A stretch of DNA of 64,000 bases from Carnegiea gigantea (taxonomy: Eukaryota; Streptophyta; Magnoliopsida; Caryophyllales; Cactaceae). The stretch covers positions 440,501 through 504,500 of the forward strand of contig JAKOGI010000424.1 of the NCBI GenBank assembly GCA_029747015.1, written 5' to 3'. The notes under the pieces are model-generated. The model ran no database searches. It saw only the letters and a list, made by a program, of their open reading frames with translations, and was not told the DNA's origin. The position numbers and the translations under genes are program-made. Below are positions 30,901 through 39,930 of this stretch, piece after piece. Every line of letters starts with the position of its first letter. The stretch's first letter is position 1.

Positions 30901-33330
30901 CTCTCTTTATTTGACATGGGCTATTAAGAGATGATTTTGCTGCAAGGGATTAAACTCACTGCTCGATGCATTAAAAATCCCATGAAAGTGATCTCGCCAT
31001 CCTTTTAGAAATAATATATCATATGACTATAGCTCAAGGTTATATAAACCATTCCTTTGAATGATTTAAGAGTTCTCCTTTTGTAAGGCTGGGTACGGCC
31101 ACACCCCTGTGTTTTCTCTCAATATAATTTTTTATACCCAAACCCCCTGGTGCCAAAACAAAAAAGGGAACACAAGAAAAGGGAAACAAGGAAGAGAATA
31201 ATAATTATATATTTCCTGTAACATTTTTTTTCTCCTTTCTTTTTTTGTCCTCTCTAAGTAACAAGAGCCATGACACCAGTAAAGGAGTAGACTACGCACT
31301 ACCCACAATGTTCTTTATTTACCATACAGTTGCTAAGAGATTAAAATGTCCTAGCATTAATCAATCTTATCTTTGAACAGTGCACCAACAAAGCACTAAA
31401 GGACACAAATCTACACCATTAATCTCCAAGCTTTTGCATTAAAACATCACATGTGTTTCAAAAAGAAAAAGTTTCAGTAAGGAAGATGCACTTTCAATGT
31501 GATATCCTCAACTCCTAACCTAAATTCCGTTGGAGGAGACTTGATTAAGGTCATCTCTCTCAATGTAAAAATGGATCATAAGAAAAGATCCATAACATCC
31601 GAAAACAACTCCCTAGACTATTATCTCATTCTAGAGACATCGCAGCTCTCAACTTAAATTTAAGCTACTCAATGATAGATAATCATATGTTCTGGACTTT
31701 AATTGGTCAACAATTACATATAATATGTATCATGTTTCCCAATTTTAAAGACAGACATATCCATGCCATACAAATTTCATCTATATCCATCAGTAGAATT
31801 TACAGACCAAATAATATCATAACCTAATTCTTCCTATATATAAATCAATTCAACCAAATAGCCAATACACAAAGATTATTCCTCAAGATCACTGGGGACG
31901 ATAAAGCATTGTGGCAAGGCTGAACAAGTAATCAAGCGGAACTGCTCTCTACTCTATTAAAAACCTAAAACCATAGTTGGAAGCAAATGTGATGTCAAGC
32001 CAAAGCAAGTACCAAAGAAGTTATTAAGAGTTGTACTCACGATTTGGTTTGGGCAGGAAAAGGATAGGGACCATAATCAAGCAAATACAAGCCCAAACAG
32101 GGATTACACACATCTCAGATAGTCTTCTTCAATCCCTTACTTTACAGACAGCCTTACCTCCTCTATTTTATTGGAATCCATCTGATTTGTCAGGGAAATT
32201 AGGAAAATAGTTCAGTGAGGGGATTATGTTGAGGCCTCTAGGTGGGATGGAAGTAATTATCCTAAAGTTTCTATTCATCCAGTGTGGAATGGGCTTCCTA
32301 AATAATCTTTAAGATACAAAGATTTCTTTCATAGACTCGTGTTGCACTCATAAGTTTAGGCACTAGAGCTTTAAGAGTAGACCAAACTTTATAGGGCCGG
32401 ATGTTGGAATAACTCTCTTAACTCATGCCTTCTAGCATGGCCAAGCATGCATCGATTTCACATATTTACTATTGTATTCATGTCCCTTCATGAAAAGATG
32501 CCGGTAACTTCCTGTCACAACTAATCATGGATATGCCTCTTTCATGAAAAGTGACTAGTTAGCTAAACAACTAATTTAATTAATGTGCCTGTTCATTAGT
32601 CGTGCCTCTTTAATTAACTAATTAAAATTAATCAATAATACCAATTTTTAATTTCTATCTCGGAGTAATCCTCACCGAACTCTTCTCCTAAATTCCCCAA
32701 CATGATCACCCCACCCAATTTGTTTGGCATTGTCTTACGCATGAAATTCTACAATCTGAGTACATCTTCACCATAACCAATTCCATTCATTCACTCGACA
32801 GAGTGCAAATACGCTTGAAATTTACGAGTTAAAACATTCACTTTATTCCAAATTTCAAATAGAGTACATCGGCAAACACATCAGTTCAGGAGGCAATTCC
32901 TACCAGGTACAATAGCACGATTCACTTCCACAAGCCAACAAACTAGCAAGTTTCTCAATTCGAATGTCATCCCAACAATACCTTATTGAACCAGCAACAC
33001 ATCACCTGGGAATAATCAAAAGTTCTGGATGCTGCTAACTGCTAAGTGCAGAACCATGAATTTCTTTGACACCCAGAAAGTGAATTCCAAGAAAGTTAAT
33101 TACGAGCAGAATATACGGTATCCAAATACCGAGTAAAGGGGGAAAAGGTTGTTGGGAGTAGAAAACAAACAATCAAGAAAGCATAAACTTGCCCGAACGG
33201 TAGGAGAGGACGGCAGATGAGCTAAGGCGAGAGCTGCTACAGGATGCCGGGCGGTAAGAGGCCGGTGTTGGAAAGAGGGAATGCTTACTGCAGAATTCGG
33301 TATATTTAACCCACTGAATTGAACTGCCAT
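15807..33330 (-). CDS. DGP3: DAR GTPase 3-like, chloroplast RbgA/YlqF-type GTPase (nine exons)
   Basis: Circularly permuted GTPase of the YlqF/YawG (RbgA) family, whose bacterial members mature the 50S ribosomal subunit; the plant chloroplast homologue is DAR GTPase 3. Exons on the minus strand: 33330-~33189, 22042 (or 22034)-21903, 21801-21685, 21521-21378, 21294-21208, 17222-17107, 16687-16506, 16311-16254, 15930-15807. Phases join without a stop and give 365 or 369 aa, close to the roughly 370 aa expected. Motif order is permuted as expected: [10 protein letters not shown]4-like NRED (about residue 148), G1 GYPNVGKSS (about 217), G2 in PGVTRE, G3 LDSPG (about 261), and a C-terminal tail ending [16 protein letters not shown]. 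The N-terminus is rich in Ser, Ala and Pro, like a transit peptide. Introns 1 (~11.1 kb) and 5 (3985 bp) are long. The gene symbol is by similarity only. Confidence 0.93.
16254..16311 (-). CDS. DGP3: DAR GTPase exon 8
   Basis: 58 bp between TGTCAG| and GAGAT|GTATGT. Encodes [15 protein letters not shown]. The donor matches the consensus GTATGT; the nearer GT at GTGAGA was rejected because it breaks the frame into exon 9. Confidence 0.9.
16506..16687 (-). CDS. DGP3: DAR GTPase exon 7 (G3)
   Basis: 182 bp between GCAAG| and GTAG|GTTGTA. Encodes [20 protein letters not shown] (DSPG at 16653-16642), then AICDDIGE and [10 protein letters not shown], part of the C-terminal helical domain. Confidence 0.95.
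17107..17222 (-). CDS. DGP3: DAR GTPase exon 6 (P-loop)
   Basis: 116 bp between AGCAG| and AAA|GTGAGT. Encodes [20 protein letters not shown]; the P-loop GYPNVGKS is at about 17204-17178. The G2 threonine lies in PGVTRE. Confidence 0.96.
17223..21207 (-). other. DAR GTPase intron 5 (3985 bp)
   Basis: No independent gene is supported. It contains a 15-base G run at 17498-17512, AT-rich repeat debris, an ACCGTTTAG/GGTTAATT-rich patch at 19440-19620, and GTGTCGGACAC-like strings near 20090-20230. A 156-codon minus-strand frame at 17827-17357 crosses the G run (read as a Pro run) and shows no domain. Confidence 0.6.
17498..17512. repeat. Poly-G run, 15 bases
   Basis: Fifteen consecutive G after GCCGCC, inside intron 5 in AT-rich surroundings. 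Length is prone to sequencing error. Confidence 0.9.
21208..21294 (-). CDS. DGP3: DAR GTPase exon 5
   Basis: 87 bp between TTACAG| and CCG|GTGAGT. Encodes [19 protein letters not shown] and GLLPRP, the helical linker between the G4/G5 and G1 parts of the permuted fold. Confidence 0.94.
21378..21521 (-). CDS. DGP3: DAR GTPase exon 4
   Basis: 144 bp between GACAG| and ATG|GTCTTT. Encodes [18 protein letters not shown] (about 21479-21468) is the G4 guanine-specificity motif in its family variant. Confidence 0.95.
21685..21801 (-). CDS. DGP3: DAR GTPase exon 3
   Basis: 117 bp between AACAG| and CAG|GTGAGT. Encodes [17 protein letters not shown] and [17 protein letters not shown], the hallmark start of the YlqF-type GTPase core with the DAR motif. 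Confidence 0.95.
21903..22042 (-). CDS. DGP3: DAR GTPase exon 2
   Basis: Reads VQIVGGN ... [15 protein letters not shown] and ends CAG|GTGTGA. The start is 22042 (after AAAG) or 22034 (after TTCAG), depending on the exon 1 donor. The segment [12 protein letters not shown] precedes the GTPase core in the plant family. Confidence 0.85.
22281..24137 (+). mobile_element. RTE-type LINE remnant, 5'-truncated
   Basis: Pieces of an RTE-clade non-LTR polyprotein in several frames. Endonuclease: [13 protein letters not shown], then [20 protein letters not shown], then [17 protein letters not shown] with the catalytic GDFN, and TQIDYFLIR (22559-23080). [19 protein letters not shown] (about 23290-23340), then [10 protein letters not shown] where active members have a D-D pair, so a catalytic Asp has become Asn. 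The C-terminus is recognisable by [17 protein letters not shown] near 24085-24137. Many stops and frameshifts; it is dead and begins inside the endonuclease domain. It is antisense to the host gene. Confidence 0.85.
24138..24482. mobile_element. MITE with TTGGCAAACA terminal inverted repeats
   Basis: About 345 bp, AT-rich and non-coding. The left end GGCCCTGCTTGGCAAACA is mirrored by the right end TGTTTGCCAAACACCCCC. The inner arms repeat AGCTTTTT/AAAAAGCT strings in inverted orientation. It abuts the LINE 3' end. The superfamily is not assigned; a short TA-like target duplication is possible but not certain. Confidence 0.65.
24778..24885 (+). mobile_element. SINE-like fragment (Au-like motif)
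   Basis: Contains GGAATCGGCCTCTCTGAGGA and then CCTACATCTGGATCTCCCCA, an arrangement like the 3' part of the plant Au SINE family. No A/B box or tail is clear. A related piece in opposite orientation lies at about 29960-30070. Confidence 0.35.
24885..25465. repeat. Diverged tandem duplication (~290 bp units)
   Basis: Unit 1 (about 24885-25170) and unit 2 (about 25190-25465) share in order ACTACT...TGATAGTAACCACAATCT-like sequence, CATTTACATA(A/G)CACATGGGAA, CTAGAACAGACCAAA and CCATAGCAGCTGA. The copies differ by many substitutions and small indels, so the duplication is old. No coding potential is supported. Confidence 0.6.
25466..26750. other. Unassigned intronic DNA
   Basis: No gene or element recognised. 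A GA-rich microsatellite-like stretch (GAGAGAGGGAGGGACAGAGA-like) lies at about 26680-26715. Confidence 0.5.
26757..26784 (+). repeat. 28-bp direct repeat, left flank of small LTR element
   Basis: Begins GTGAGGTTCCGTGG and ends GTATTTT. It is identical to 29532-29559, immediately after the 3' LTR. It is far longer than the usual 5-bp target duplication. Confidence 0.85.
26785..27116 (+). repeat. 5' LTR of small LTR retrotransposon
   Basis: 332 bp, begins TGATATAGGATAAGG and ends CCCTACATCA. It has a TATATAAACC core near 26996 that could serve as a TATA box. Confidence 0.88.
27117..28076 (+). other. PBS and C-rich leader of small LTR element
   Basis: PBS-like motif at 27120-27131. From 27180 to 27540 the sequence is unusually C-rich for this window (CCACCACC strings, AAACCCTA) and resembles a plant 5' leader rather than a coding region. 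Overlapping short frames in it look like composition artefacts. Confidence 0.5.
28077..28325 (+). pseudogene. Captured RRM fragment of a polypyrimidine-tract-binding protein
   Basis: An open frame of 82 codons from an ATG reads [20 protein letters not shown] and then [15 protein letters not shown], which match the RRM of plant PTB splicing regulators (typical forms are [19 protein letters not shown] and LQGRNIYDGCCQLDI). It covers one RRM only and ends in TAA at the domain end. It is uninterrupted by introns, so it derives from processed RNA or a single exon. In PTB the RRM binds pyrimidine-rich RNA; here it is a fragment inside a retrotransposon, and expression is unknown. Confidence 0.75.
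28404..29294 (+). CDS. Open frame of unknown function in small LTR element
   Basis: About 297 codons without a stop, following an in-frame TGA about 20 bases upstream; the first codon taken is TTG, and the first ATG of the frame is near 28572. It is acidic in the first half ([20 protein letters not shown]) and Leu/Phe-rich near the end. The last 95 bases run into the 3' LTR. The stretch [12 protein letters not shown] just before the LTR resembles the tail region of retrotransposon internal sequences. No domain is recognised; it may be a gag-like remnant, a captured host exon, or chance. Confidence 0.4.
   Translation: MIPSKVLIGDCQVSSLKSSRKEPTSYLHETDPAYYDAYDRGFIIENKKEETLEEANMETDVQVIEYRELPDIEANDVNNSILDSMNQEVHVRDSESYANEVHSEGMLILHRYVDAFTRALNEENVQPLMPVNEESTIIANNSSIIPHEYSMDIQKSDRMQRKFKMGQTVSIHVDVSFIIPNHALMNNTLHSMSRLESEYVDLFIPNELLVGKKLHPLIALLLFLEKLKALQFFYLQSEVKLFLYSDSFFLPLYKTRGRVFSNQRRVTQDKDKGVLRRYRYILILAYIEYFYNLLPL
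29200..29531 (+). repeat. 3' LTR of small LTR retrotransposon
   Basis: 332 bp, begins TGACACAGGATAAGG and ends TCCTACATCA. It matches 26785-27116 along its length with a low number of substitutions. Confidence 0.88.
29532..29705 (+). repeat. Two diverged tandem units (~104 bp)
   Basis: Units start at 29532 and 29636. Each has (G/A)AGGTTCC(G/A)(T/C)GGT, then TATTTTTAATT(T/A)AG, then AAACATCC(C/T)AAGA(A/G)ACTCTTTTGT. The first 28 bases of unit 1 are also present just before the small LTR element. Confidence 0.7.
29960..30070 (-). mobile_element. SINE-like fragment, minus strand
   Basis: The minus strand reads GGATCTCTTAGAATCAATAT and later TTATGTCTGGATCTCCCTCG, the same arrangement as the SINE-like piece at 24778-24885. 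Element ends are not defined. Confidence 0.3.
30225..30840 (-). mobile_element. Second RTE-type LINE remnant, minus strand
   Basis: The minus strand shows the 3' part of an RTE polyprotein in broken frames: [33 protein letters not shown], a degenerate RPALLY segment, and near the end [15 protein letters not shown]. This matches the corresponding part of the plus-strand LINE at 22281-24137 ([11 protein letters not shown]). Only the C-terminal third remains, with several stops. Same clade, opposite orientation. Confidence 0.8.
30841..33192. other. Unassigned intronic DNA
   Basis: No gene recognised. AT-rich. A GTAAGGCTGGGTAC string near 31085 recalls SINE 3' ends but is too short to call. Confidence 0.45.
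33189..33330 (-). CDS. DGP3: DAR GTPase exon 1 (transit peptide)
   Basis: ATG at 33328-33330 starts [15 protein letters not shown], followed by a Ser/Ala/Pro-rich, acid-poor stretch to SSPTVR, as in chloroplast transit peptides. Two donors fit: CGG|GCAAGT (exon ends 33193, GC-AG intron, joins the acceptor before 22034) or GCAA|GTTTAT (exon ends 33189, joins the acceptor before 22042). Both keep frame. The link to exon 2 across about 11 kb is inference from phase, orientation and length. Confidence 0.7.
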
Positions 33331-33512
33331 TGCTACTGAAGTGAAGACAGGCCTCAGCCCCGACGAAGCGCAAGGAAGGCAAGGGGGAAAACGGTAGTGA
33401 ATTTACTTTGGATGAGGATAGATGGTGAGCTGTCGTGCTCTGTTTGTTTAGCTAACAATCCTATGTCTACTTTGGAAGCGCACAGAATCTACTCATCTAG
33501 TATGGCCTAGGG
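33331..33512 (-). promoter_or_regulatory. Upstream region of DAR GTPase gene
   Basis: The 180 bp before the ATG, ending at the start of the GGGTATGGG-rich repeat. It must hold the 5' UTR and possibly the core promoter on the minus strand. No clear TATA box is visible, which is common for plant organelle-targeted housekeeping genes. Confidence 0.35.
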
Positions 33513-34740
33513 AGTAGGGATGGGAGTTGCACCTAAATTCGAAAAATTCGCACTGAACTCGTCCATTTATATTGGATATAGGTATGAAAAAAATGCATAT
33601 GGGGCAGGTACACTGAAAACGAGTATAAGTATGAGTATGGGTTTGGATATAGGCATCACCTGCCCCATACCCATACCCATACCCACCCGGGACTTGAATT
33701 TTTTTGGGTAAAATAAATCGTTGAATAAAATTTTGAACTTTCTCAGCGCCAACCATGCAATCCATTCATTTGTGTCGCTGATTTACTATACAGATACATG
33801 AAGTCACGTGACTCACGACTCACGACTCACGACTCATAAACCTAAAATCCTAACTCATTTGTTGTGTCCTACATTCTCTCATTTGTTGTATCTCTCACTG
33901 CATCATTCCAGTCATTTTCAAAATGCACTTTTTGTTCATGACTTAAGTATGAGCTCTTGCATTTATCCAATAGATGTTGTATTTCTTGAGAATAATCAAC
34001 AGAGGTAAATTTAGTTTTATGAGTTTTTTTAGCTAAAAGAAATTCGTACCCGATGAATATTATATTTTAATATTTGTATATACCCGAATAAAATATAAAA
34101 TATCCTACATACCCGATGGGTATGGGTAGAGTTAGAAAAAGCTGACCCAACACGATTACCGACCTGAACCCAATACGAAGTTAAGCGGGTTTGGGTATGA
34201 AGTTTGAACCCGTTTAGTTAAATGAGTTGACATGTAAATCCGTTTAATTAATTGGGTTAGGTTTAGATTGAGAATTTCAAATCGCAAAAATACCTATTTG
34301 ACCCCTTTAATAAAATGGATTAAATACCCCAACTCGTTTACTGTTTATTTACCGTTTACGGTTTATCCTTTACATTTTGGGTGAGAATTAGGCTTTGGAG
34401 AGTTAGGCTTTGTGGTCCCTTTTATGCACTTGTTGGTTATTGACTTGCTGGTTATACTATTAAGAATTACAGACAATGCTATTGTTTAAGACTTGACTTG
34501 GACATGGTTTCTAGCTTAAGTTGTTGGTTCTTATATGAACTTTCTAGAATGTAAAATTATGTTGTCGCTGACTGTTTTGCTGGAATATGTTCTGAATATG
34601 TTTAAACCTACAAGTTAGTTGCTATTTTGTTGTACTTTTGAAAGCAGTCATGCCTTAAGAGGCTGAAAAATATGTAATTTGTTTTGCAAATTATCTTTGG
34701 GATGAAATTTGTGTTGCAATTAAATAGGTTGGTAGGTAAA
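33513..34740. repeat. GGGTATGGG-rich repeat, left part (split by gypsy insertion)
   Basis: Starts near GTAGGGATGGGAGTTGCAC and carries TACCCATACCCATACCC at about 33663-33690, GGGTATGGGTAG near 34118, and GACCTGAACCC-type strings to about 34330. The matching right part at 52130-52424 ends GTGCTCATCCCTA. It looks like one old repeat interrupted by the gypsy element. No protein-coding domain; class unknown. Confidence 0.45.
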
Positions 34741-34745
34741 ATGGG

Positions 34746-35637
34746 TGATGCATGAGCCTTAAGGAAACTCAAGCAATGGAACTCGTTTGCAATCTGATTT
34801 TAGCTAGCCTTTGTAATAGCAAGCAACAAGAACTAAAACAGAGGATATGAATGGGATAAAGGCCACGCCACCACCCAAGCTAATTAGGAATCCACCCTCC
34901 AAATCATAAAGGCAATGCTACCAGAATTGGATTAAAGGAGACCACTCTAAACTAGCAATCTGTTTGGATTGATAAGAGAGAGATTTGAGAGGTTTTGAGC
35001 TTGAACTCGAAAATGGAGGTTTGTATATCATGTAATCTGCCTTGAACAAGCAAGCAAGCAAGTATATATACATGTCTTAAGCTAGAAAGCAAGCAAGCTA
35101 ACTATTGGTCTAAGCTAATCCGGCTTAAGCTAATCTGTTTGCAAAATAGTTTTAGCCTAAGTTGATTACAAGCTTTGAGTGTATCTAATACAATCTTGTT
35201 TATCCCTAACCAAGGCCTAAAACATGGTTACTTAACAATAAACATCCACTTGCACATGCAGGAGAGAGAAAAGGTAGGCTGTAGGTCTGACTTTACGGCT
35301 AGCCTATCCTAGAGCAAGTGGTTGTCAAGTCCTTTCCCATTGGGCAAGTGAGCTGCCAAAGCTTCCAATTAGCCATGATGATGTTCCTGGAGGTCCAAGT
35401 AGTAAGGCAAGCAAGTAAGTAGGTGAGCAAACCCCTTAGATTAAGAAAACCCTTAAGCAAAGCCAAAGCAGTCAGTTTCAGCTTAACGGGTCTATTTGAG
35501 CATTGAACTTAAGCAAGGTCAAACCCCATGAAGAACTGGTCATGCTTTGGATTTCTCCCCATGGTTTGATACCTTAGGATGTTGGCTAACATCGTGACTA
35601 AAAAGATTGGCTCTGAATCACCTTTTGATAGGAGAAC
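34746..35637 (-). repeat. Gypsy 3' LTR, outer part
   Basis: Begins (plus strand) TGATGCATGAGCC and aligns with 50753 onward. It stops at AGAAC, the target of copy B, and resumes at 45700. Together the two parts make about 1413 bp. Confidence 0.92.
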
Positions 35638-37036
35638 TGTTCATTTAGAGAGTACACAACCACAAGAGAGGGGGTGAATTGTGGTGTTCGATTTTCGCAA
35701 TATGCTGGCAAACAGTCTTGAGACCCTGTTCGCACAGACTGTTCCTGAGTTGTGCAGAAGCGAAATTTCAACAAAATTAAGTGCGGAAATAATGGACACA
35801 GGATTTTTACGTGGAAACACCTCTAGCCCAACTGAGGTGAAAAAACCACGGCCTACCTCCCGTAGGATTTACACACTTCACTAAACGGGCTAAACACGTT
35901 ACAATAGTAACACACCTTGTTACAACTTGTAACACACGTAACCGTCTTCCCTAAGACAAGTTACCCCACGTCCAAAATCCCCTTAATTTGGACACACACT
36001 CAACTCACTTTTGTGAAAGAAGAGTATAAAGAAAAACACCCTATTACAATGCTTCTCAACTAAGCTAATATAGGGTACAATGAAATCCTAGTATGCCAAC
36101 TTTGAAAGCTCAAATAACTCACTCACTAGACACGGTTTTCTTTTCAAACTTTTAAGCTCATGAACACTGAATTTTTCTTTTTGAAAACCGATGCTTCTAT
36201 CGTTCTAAGAAGCGACTTTATATAGTGCTTGGAAAAACAATTCCTCAAATTTTTGGAAACTAAAATCCCTAAAGAATATAGAATTCTTTAGCCACAAGGG
36301 ATGAGGAAACATGAGCTGGAAACACTTCCTAAACCGTGTGCATAAGGCGGTGATTCTCAGCAACTAGCCCATGTTTTTCTCAACAACCTTATCCACTTGC
36401 CAAAAATTAGATATTCTTTTTATTCAAAAAGATTTTGCAAATCCCTTAGATTTTAATAACCGTTTTTAGGGTAAGGGGTAAGATACTCCATAGAAAAATC
36501 TTTCTTGCAAATCTTGGAGAAGCTGCTCAAAATCCAAAAGATAAAAACGTGAAAAATTATTTTTCGCAACTTATTCTGGAAACACCCTGAGTATCCTGTT
36601 TCCAGAATTATTTCGAAGGGTGATCCGAAATATTTTTCAAAAAAGCAAAACCGTTTCAAGTAAGTGGTAAGTTAAGACTTTCTGATTGGCATATTAACAA
36701 GAGTCTAAAAATATAAAACCAAATCAAATCAAGACATCTTGTTGTAACCACTAGTCATCTTGTAGAAAGACGAATTTGCTGCAAACACTTCACAGGACCT
36801 GTTTCTCACGGTTGCACTTATATCCTGTGCTTCAGACACTTCACAGGACATGTTTCAAACACCTCACAGTACCTGTTCCTCACGGATGTTCTTACATCGC
36901 TGACTTGAGTACCTGTTCTCGATAAACCATTAGTCAAGCAGTTTTAATACATTGAGAACAGCAGTAAGGTCCTGTTCTGTTTGGAGCAACAACAACACTT
37001 GGATTTGTTATCATCAAAACCTTATACATTCTAACA
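35638..37036 (-). repeat. 3' LTR of Sirevirus copy B
   Basis: 1399 bp. The plus-strand start is TGTTCATTTAGAG and the end is TTCTAACA. TATATAAA box on the minus strand at 36217-36224. One unit only of the 65-bp sequence duplicated in copy A. Confidence 0.95.
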
Positions 37037-37520
37037 AATTCCCCCTTTTTGATGATGACAAACCAAGTGACCATATTGACTTTCAAGGACAATTGAAGTG
37101 ATTAGTGCCAATTATTTATAGGACCGACAATTCACATGAAGCAGTTAGTATCGAAAAAGTGTAAGAAATTTAACTCATCTATGGCAAAACTAAAACAATA
37201 TTGGTCAACCTATCTTCCCCCTTTTGGTACCATTAAAAAGTAGGGGCGAACAGTCAAGCATAGGGTGTTTGCTATCACCACCACTTGGGTAATGGAGGAA
37301 AGTCAATAGGCAATACACTCAAGTGTGTTGGTACGGTAATGAGATTGGCTATCCTAGTCACACATAAGCAATTCACAACAGAAAGCAAGCAAGGCAAAGC
37401 CAATCAAAAAATAAGATAACCCGTCATTCACCAAACGAGTGCAACAGAAAGTACAAACTAGCAAGAGAGGATAACCAAGAGAAGTGAGAACAGGCTATGA
37501 GAACGACAGATGGGGGGTGA
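37037..37520 (-). other. 3' non-coding region with repeated PPTs, copy B
   Basis: No gene. Purine tracts on the minus strand at 37037-37051 (next to the LTR) and at 37214-37227, matching the arrangement in copies A and C. Confidence 0.75.
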
Positions 37521-39492
37521 TCAGAGAGCAGGAGGGGAAAATTTTGCTGAGAGGGAAGAGAGAAGGGCGAGGAGATCTTCATGACGTTTAGCGTTTAGAG
37601 CTTTTTCTTCATCCAGAGCAGCCTTTACAGCAGTAAGCTCAGCACTGAGTCGAGAGTTTTCTTCCAAAGCAGCCTCAAGCTTGACTGAGGAACTGCCAAG
37701 AACAGGGTGTTCTGCTCCCCTGTTTTGAGGCAGACCCCTCAACCAAAGTGTATCCACACCCCATAAGGGTGTTACTCCCAATCTCATCAATGAACTGAGC
37801 ACCCATCTTCTTCTGCAGAGTCACCCCAAAGTGCTCAAACACACTAGTCAGGAAGAAACCATACCCCAGGTCATGTTCCCTGGAGGTGTTTGCAATTCTT
37901 GCAATATGTCGAATCATGATGGCGGGAAGGTTGATTTGCTCTTCCCTGTCCATCAGATCCATCAAACACTGATCCATGGAATCAGCAAGATTGCGACCCT
38001 GGCCCCGAGGAATGACATTCTTGATAATAAACCAAAATATCAATTGATGGAGCGATGTCATGTCCCCTTTCTTTACTGACTTGGGTGTTTGCAGGCTTGG
38101 TTACTGGCTAAATTTCTGGGAGAGCTCCAGCAGCCTGGCTGTCCCTAGAATAGTCTTGTCTTCTCTCACATAGATATCAAAGCCTGTGGAGGGAATCCCC
38201 AGAATTTTCCCTAATATCTTCGCATCAAAGCGAAGCTGTTGCCCATTAACAATACTTGTCACCACTCCTTCGGTGACAGTGCAGTTGGCATAGAACTCTG
38301 CCAACTCAGGTACAGAACACCCCAGCTGGGTGTTTGTAAACAGCTCATACCACCCCTGTGCACGCAGCTTGTGCAGAAACACCCCTAGGCCCTGTTCCTC
38401 AAAATATTTTACCTTGATAATTTTGCCCCTGACTACCCGTCTTTGAAGCAGTTGGGTCAGTTTGGCTGAGATTGCGGACGGGGTAGACTTCTTGGCTCTT
38501 TTAGGTTGAGGCTCAGTAGGAGGGTCTTGGGTGGAGGCGTGTTTGAGAGAGGCTTTTCTCTTAGAAGTTTTGAGGGGTGATGGTTTGGAGAGTAAAGTGG
38601 AGGTCGATGTTGGTGCAGGCAGAGGCTTATCCTCTGAGGACTCTGAGAACACGGGAGTGCCCTGTTTGAAGGAGGTGTTCTTAGTGTCGCTATTTGATGA
38701 AGGCTTAGAGGAGGAATCAATTTCCTCAACAACAGGGGATGTCTGTTTGACAGGTCGAGGCGTGGATTGGAAAGCAATTCGGGCTGATTTTCGAGTTGGC
38801 CTATTTATGGGTTTGGCCGAAGAGGGGATTTGTGGTTTTGGTTTGACAGGGGTTTCATTTTTTGAGGGTTCTTCAGTCTGGCCGCTTTGAGGCCTTGATG
38901 GTGGTCGTGTTCTTGGCATTCTAGTACGCCTAGCCACAATTTTGTACCTTTTGCGTTTCTCACCAGTTTGTGTTACCGATGTGGCTTGTGCAGGCTTGAC
39001 AGGAGACTCCTTCATTTGACCACTACTTCCCCCTTCTTCTTTTGACAAATCCTCCCTTAGGTCATCCCTAAAAACCTCAGGCCCTGTTTCTGGCCCTGTT
39101 TCCTGCTCTGGAAACAGCCCAAGCGAACTGACGTCATCTAGTCCATGATCGAACAGAAAGATTTTATCTAAAGGCCCAATTTCTCTTTCAGATGCCCTAA
39201 CATGTTCTTGGGGTTTACATGCCCCCGTTTCTACAAACAAAATCAATTCCCACCCAAATTTGTAAGGGATGTCTTCCAATTTCAGATTCACTGTTTTAAG
39301 GTCGATGCTTTTCAAAAACCCAAAAGGTTTATGGACAATGGGTCGAGAAGGTTCAGTAGTTTTACCTTCCATGAGGGCCGTCAGAAATTGTGTAGGCGCA
39401 AACAAGGCTGTGGCTGTTTGCAAGGCTGTGCCCTGTGTCTGGTTGCCCTGAGTCAAGGTCGAGGAGCTCTCGGAGCTAATGGGAGACGCCAT
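37521..39492 (-). pseudogene. Sirevirus env-like frame, copy B
   Basis: The ATG at 39492 opens 463 codons (FLKSIDLKTVNLKLEDIPYK near the start, then a Ser/Pro/Lys-rich middle and the RRVVRGKIIKVKYFEEQ segment) to a TAA at 38101-38103. The same frame continues in 38061-37675. An indel near 37690-37730 then moves the coiled-coil tail (KLEAALEENSRLSAEL) into another frame, ending TGA at 37521. The N-terminal part lacks the stop that splits copy A, so the breaks arose independently. Confidence 0.85.
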
Positions 39493-39930
39493 TTTTCAAA
39501 GGAAGGAGAGAAATTAGGGTTTCTTGAACAGAGTTTCAGAGCAAGAGAGTTTCGATGGAGGTGAGAGATTGAGCAAGAGAGCTTTAAAGAGAGAGAGAGA
39601 CATGCAAAATCTTTAAAAGATTTTGCCCGTTTTGCAACGGGCTTTTGCATTTATTTAGGTCGCGCACGCCTCGGGAAGAGATTAGCAATTTTCAATTTGT
39701 TGCACATATTTGACAAACAAGAGGCGTACCTGTTCCTGGTACTTGTTCTTGATGTTACTTGCTCGGTAACATGGGACAATAAGGGCAATCTCATTAGACC
39801 TCAACGAGTGTTAGCAAGTTACAAACCTCACATATGCTAAACATAGCATAGAAGTTGATTGCAAACAAAAATTTAATATGTTGTGCCCATAACTTTTAAA
39901 TTTTGCAAACAGGGAGAGAGAACAGGTTGG
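39493..39930 (-). other. pol to env-like spacer, copy B
   Basis: 438 bp without a gene, colinear with 10076-10505 of copy A. GA-rich near 39590-39605. Confidence 0.5.

Larger units (their letters stand above)
22043..33192 (-). other. DAR GTPase intron 1 (~11.1 kb), filled with transposon remnants
   Basis: Inferred intron between the transit-peptide exon and exon 2. It contains, in window order, an RTE LINE (+), a MITE, SINE-like sequence, a local tandem duplication, a small LTR retrotransposon with a captured gene fragment, a second RTE LINE (-), and unassigned AT-rich DNA (25470-26750 and 30841-33192). No other gene is supported in it. Size depends on the exon 1 assignment. Confidence 0.65.

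Noticed and set aside
33173..33382. Alternative transit-peptide frame starting at 33382 (reads [18 protein letters not shown])
   Set aside because: It has no ATG at its start (TTG). The overlapping frame from the ATG at 33330 begins MAVQFSG, has transit-peptide composition and joins exon 2 in phase.
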